Shown: one piece after another, positions 61,848 through 64,000 of the stretch
How the letters are laid out: every line of letters begins with the position of its first letter
Position numbering within the stretch: position 1 is the stretch's first letter
Notes under the pieces: model-generated
Database searches by the model: none
What the model was told of the DNA's origin: nothing
What the model saw: the letters and a program-made list of their open reading frames with translations, nothing else
Translations under genes and position numbers: made by a program
NCBI GenBank assembly: GCA_003104905.1
Contig: PQAS01000042.1
Span: 62,001 to 126,000, forward strand
Direction of reading: 5' to 3'
DNA length: 64,000 bases
From: Candidatus Methanoperedentaceae archaeon
GTDB lineage: Archaea; Halobacteriota; Methanosarcinia; Methanosarcinales; Methanoperedenaceae

Positions 61848-63122
61848 TCAATCGAAAATATCAACATAGTTTTTAAGTTCGGATTTGCTAACTTTATCAA
61901 AAAACATTCGAGAATGTTGATTTTTAATCATTGAATGAATATCATGAAGTTCCATATTCCTTGATTCTAAAAGATGCAATCTTCGGAATTCATTCCATGA
62001 AGAAGGACTAATATCATTTAAATCTATCCTTTTCATTTTTAAACATGCTGAACAATTACAAGGCAATCCACCATTGTTTTTTTGATAATTTTTGATTGAA
62101 TTAAAATTTCTGATAGTTAATCTATATGGATCGTAATAATTACCAAGATGCGAACCTTCGCTTGGAGTTCCATATTTAACTTCAGTATGCCAATTCATGG
62201 GTTCAATAAAACCATTAATTCCTTTTGTAATCGATATTAACCCCAAGGAATTAGAATCTATTATAAAAGCAAATCGCCCTGTCGACTCGCAAATAAAACT
62301 CAAACCCTCTAAAAATTGTTTAAGATTGTGTCTTGCATCTACATCTTCATGAAGGTCAATTCCTTTTATTTTTAGAAAGATTATTTTTGTATTTTTTATT
62401 TCTTCATTATCATTTAAAAATGTTAAAATATCGTTACATTGTGTAACGTGGTCTTTCAAAACCCTTCCATGAAGTAAAAAATATAACGAGCTTATTTTAT
62501 GGCGAGCTTCGGCATATAATGTAGTGAGTTTATTAATATCTTTTGCATAAGATAATAGTTCAGGAGAACCATCTATTAATGGAGTTGGCGGAATTATAAC
62601 ATCAGCGTTCATCAAAGACTGATATGAAACATACCAATCAACAATTGTTCCTCTATTTGGATATAATTCATTATCCCAATAATTTTTATGTGTTTTGGTA
62701 TTTGAATGGTTTAAAGTGTTTATAATCTCTTTCGGGATTAAATTTAACTCTTGATATTGATTTCTTTTTTCATCATTTTGAAAATAAAAATACTCTGTAG
62801 CGGGGTCGACAATTTTCATCATTTTTTTAGATAATATTGAATAATTGTCTTCGATTATAATACCAAAAAGATTTTGTTGTTTGGTAGAATTATTATTTTC
62901 ATAATCACCAGTTAATTTTTTTGCATCAAATATGTCAAAGCAGGATATACCGATATACTCTTTAGGAAAATTCGACTCCGTAAAAAGATCAACGTCTTTT
63001 TTGTTTCTATATTTTATGCCATAACAGGGTACTTGAATTGTTTTTTGGTTTAATTTTAACATACCAATTTTCGAGTATCCATCACGCTGTATTATTTCAA
63101 CTTGTATTGTTTGTTTAATCAT
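61848..63122 (-). CDS. tRNA-guanine transglycosylase-like protein (possible DpdA-type)
   Basis: A 424-residue soluble protein that I identify tentatively as a divergent TGT-fold protein. The N-terminus GMLKLNQKTIQVPCYGIKYR resembles TGT's strand with 'TP-x-F-x-P-V', and the end has the zinc arrangement CxCxxC (Cys355, 357, 360) plus a His in MELHDIH (His393), as in TGT, where the ligand His follows in a helix. Between lie a long AT-rich variable part and LLHGRVLKDHVTQC. In DpdA relatives this fold inserts 7-deazaguanine into DNA. Low GC content suggests transfer. Overlaps the upstream HTH gene by eight bases. Confidence 0.5.
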   Translation of the reverse strand: MIKQTIQVEIIQRDGYSKIGMLKLNQKTIQVPCYGIKYRNKKDVDLFTESNFPKEYIGISCFDIFDAKKLTGDYENNNSTKQQNLFGIIIEDNYSILSKKMMKIVDPATEYFYFQNDEKRNQYQELNLIPKEIINTLNHSNTKTHKNYWDNELYPNRGTIVDWYVSYQSLMNADVIIPPTPLIDGSPELLSYAKDINKLTTLYAEARHKISSLYFLLHGRVLKDHVTQCNDILTFLNDNEEIKNTKIIFLKIKGIDLHEDVDARHNLKQFLEGLSFICESTGRFAFIIDSNSLGLISITKGINGFIEPMNWHTEVKYGTPSEGSHLGNYYDPYRLTIRNFNSIKNYQKNNGGLPCNCSACLKMKRIDLNDISPSSWNEFRRLHLLESRNMELHDIHSMIKNQHSRMFFDKVSKSELKNYVDIFD

Positions 63123-63633
63123 TCAAATCCTCTTTTGTTTTTTCTTTTTCTTGGTTATGTTCAATAAACATTCTTAATTGTTCTAAAAATTCGTAAATCG
63201 CTCTTTTTTCAATCACTAGACCACCTGTGGCAGTGAATGTATTGAATTCGTCTTTTTGCTTTTCTTGAATATGTATAAAATCCCCCAATGGATTATTAAG
63301 ATAATAAAACGAATAGAATTTGTTACCTATTTGTAAGGTATCTTGTGATAGTGGATGCTCTATTCTACCATTTGGATAATATATATCAACAATACCCATA
63401 TTTTGCTTATATACTTCTCTAATAGCTACTAGAAAATCCGCATGTTTCTTAACGGTTTGATGACTGAGTCCGGCCATTTTGGTTATCTGCGGTACTGTAA
63501 TGCCAGTGCTATTTTTCTGAATAAGTTTCAAAACTATTGAACGATCATAAATAGTGCGCTTATCCGGTGGTAATTTTTGTAACTCTTTTATGTCAATCCC
63601 ATAATCTACATTTTTTAAAATTGTTTGTTGCAT
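63115..63633 (-). CDS. HTH-domain protein linked to the TGT-like gene
   Basis: A 172-residue protein whose first half contains a winged-helix/HTH (IVLKLIQKNSTGITVPQITK, then MAGLSHQTVKKHADFLV). The second half (beta-rich, with GNKFYSFYYLNNPLGDFIHI) may bind a ligand or partner. The start has an excellent GGAGGGGATAAA ribosome site. It overlaps the TGT-like gene by eight bases (63115-63122) and so is probably its regulator or partner. A cluster of TTAACTATA repeats upstream may be its operator. Confidence 0.75.
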   Translation of the reverse strand: MQQTILKNVDYGIDIKELQKLPPDKRTIYDRSIVLKLIQKNSTGITVPQITKMAGLSHQTVKKHADFLVAIREVYKQNMGIVDIYYPNGRIEHPLSQDTLQIGNKFYSFYYLNNPLGDFIHIQEKQKDEFNTFTATGGLVIEKRAIYEFLEQLRMFIEHNQEKEKTKEDLND

Positions 63634-63700
63634 TTTATCCCCTCCGCTCTTGTTTTCTCATATTAAGTATCCATAGTCAAGTTCTATAATACATGAGATG

Positions 63701-63750
63701 GTTAATATCTATACTAACTATCCATGTTAACTATATATATTAACTATATG
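63701..63750. repeat. Short repeats, TTAACTATA type
   Basis: GGTTAATATCTA, ACTAACTATC, GTTAACTATA and ATTAACTATA follow each other at about 13-14 base spacing upstream of the HTH gene. A small family of binding sites is likely. Confidence 0.5.
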
Positions 63751-63778
63751 CCTTATAAATTTATTGGTCATATTCTGA

Positions 63779-63925
63779 TTAATCCAACTTGATTTTTTTG
63801 ATTGTAACTTCAATATAATTCCCTTTTTGTAGTTTTTCATCATCCCATACTTCCTTATCTATAATTATTCGTCTTTGCTTCTCATCTTTTATCTGCACGA
63901 TAAATGGTTTTACCATAATCACCAT
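63779..63925 (-). CDS. Small AbrB-like or translation-associated protein (48 aa)
   Basis: An ORF of 48 codons beginning MVIMVKPFIVQIKDEKQR and ending YIEVTIKKIKLD. The layout (beta-strand rich, KQRRIIIDKEVWDDEKLQKG, then a strand with alternating Val/Ile/Lys) resembles SpoVT/AbrB-type swapped-hairpin DNA-binding proteins, for which a 45-50 residue length is usual. Two in-frame ATGs (63925 and 63916) are available. It may be an antitoxin-like regulator or part of the right-end island. Its promoter region contains the TGGTGA palindrome. Confidence 0.5.
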   Translation of the reverse strand: MVIMVKPFIVQIKDEKQRRIIIDKEVWDDEKLQKGNYIEVTIKKIKLD

Positions 63926-63969
63926 ATTCACCACGATGTTTATATGCTTCATGGTTGTATCTATATATG

Positions 63970-63983
63970 TGGTGAAATCACCA
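63970..63983. promoter_or_regulatory. Perfect TGGTGA-AA-TCACCA palindrome
   Basis: TGGTGA (63970-63975) and TCACCA (63978-63983) form a perfect inverted repeat 45 bases upstream of the small ORF. Further TCACCA half-sites lie at 63919-63933. Possible operator for the small AbrB-like protein. Confidence 0.5.
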
Positions 63984-64000
63984 TAAATTTAAAGAGATGA

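Noticed and set aside
1-64000. tRNA or rRNA genes and CRISPR arrays
   Set aside because: I saw no TTCGANTC-type T-arm with a matching acceptor stem, no rRNA segments and no regularly spaced identical repeats. This was scanning by eye; tRNAscan and a CRISPR finder would settle it.

Overview
The window reads as a chromosome segment from a methanotrophic or methanogenic archaeon of the Methanosarcinales, most likely close to 'Candidatus Methanoperedens' (ANME-2d). This assignment is inferred from gene content, not from a marker-gene search. The evidence is: archaeal gene families throughout (DUF2111, DUF357, DUF555, DUF116, archaeal Dph6, MfnA, AdoCbl-dependent NrdJ); TATA-box promoters, several apparently leaderless; an archaeal cytochrome c maturation set (CcmC, CcmD, CcmE of the CxxxY type, two CcmF); a 3346-residue cytochrome with about 50 CxxCH motifs; and an MqnA-like protein, which fits menaquinone use.

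Layout. 0-11 kb: split RimK-like ATP-grasp pair, GNAT, DUF2111, universal stress protein, ileS, membrane-anchored Lon-type protease, nrdJ, DUF84 NTPase. 11-14.5 kb: a CxC-type ArsR regulator with a divergent membrane gene, a DUF2892 gene broken by an amber codon, a decayed gene fragment, and an AT-rich AAA ATPase/RloB defence-like pair. 14.5-18.3 kb: an ABC-2 exporter, one permease of which is fused to a PrsW-like protease domain. 18.3-25.5 kb: a type IV pilus-like locus (lipoprotein, pilin-like protein, TadC/FlaJ, GspE-type ATPase) opposite two KaiC/RAD55-like ATPases, the first with a broken P-loop. 25.7-34 kb: moaA, a binding protein, a polyprenol-kinase-like protein, a class V aminotransferase, peroxiredoxin and thioredoxin, an MBL protein, DUF116, a PAS protein, and a nucleoside phosphorylase.

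34-52 kb is the cytochrome region: ccmC-ccmD-ccmE, ccmF, a radical SAM protein, a five-heme membrane cytochrome, the giant beta-helix multiheme cytochrome, and a second ccmF overlapping its stop codon. Together these look like a unit for making and maturing a surface conduit that moves electrons out of the cell. 52-61.7 kb: tandem paralogous Cys-containing proteins, mfnA, a zinc-finger methyltransferase, an RHH regulator, a DUF357-DUF555-dph6 operon, an OsmC protein, a cupredoxin lipoprotein, mqnA, and a secreted heme protein with an archaeosortase-like tail. 61.7-64 kb is an AT-rich accessory end with a TGT-like protein, an HTH protein, a small AbrB-like protein and several repeat or operator sequences.

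No tRNA, rRNA, CRISPR array or intact insertion sequence was recognised. The strongest candidates for something new are the giant beta-helix/about-50-heme cytochrome with its dedicated CcmF, the ABC permease-PrsW fusion, the paired KaiC-like proteins at the pilus locus, and the TGT-like/HTH gene pair at the right end.
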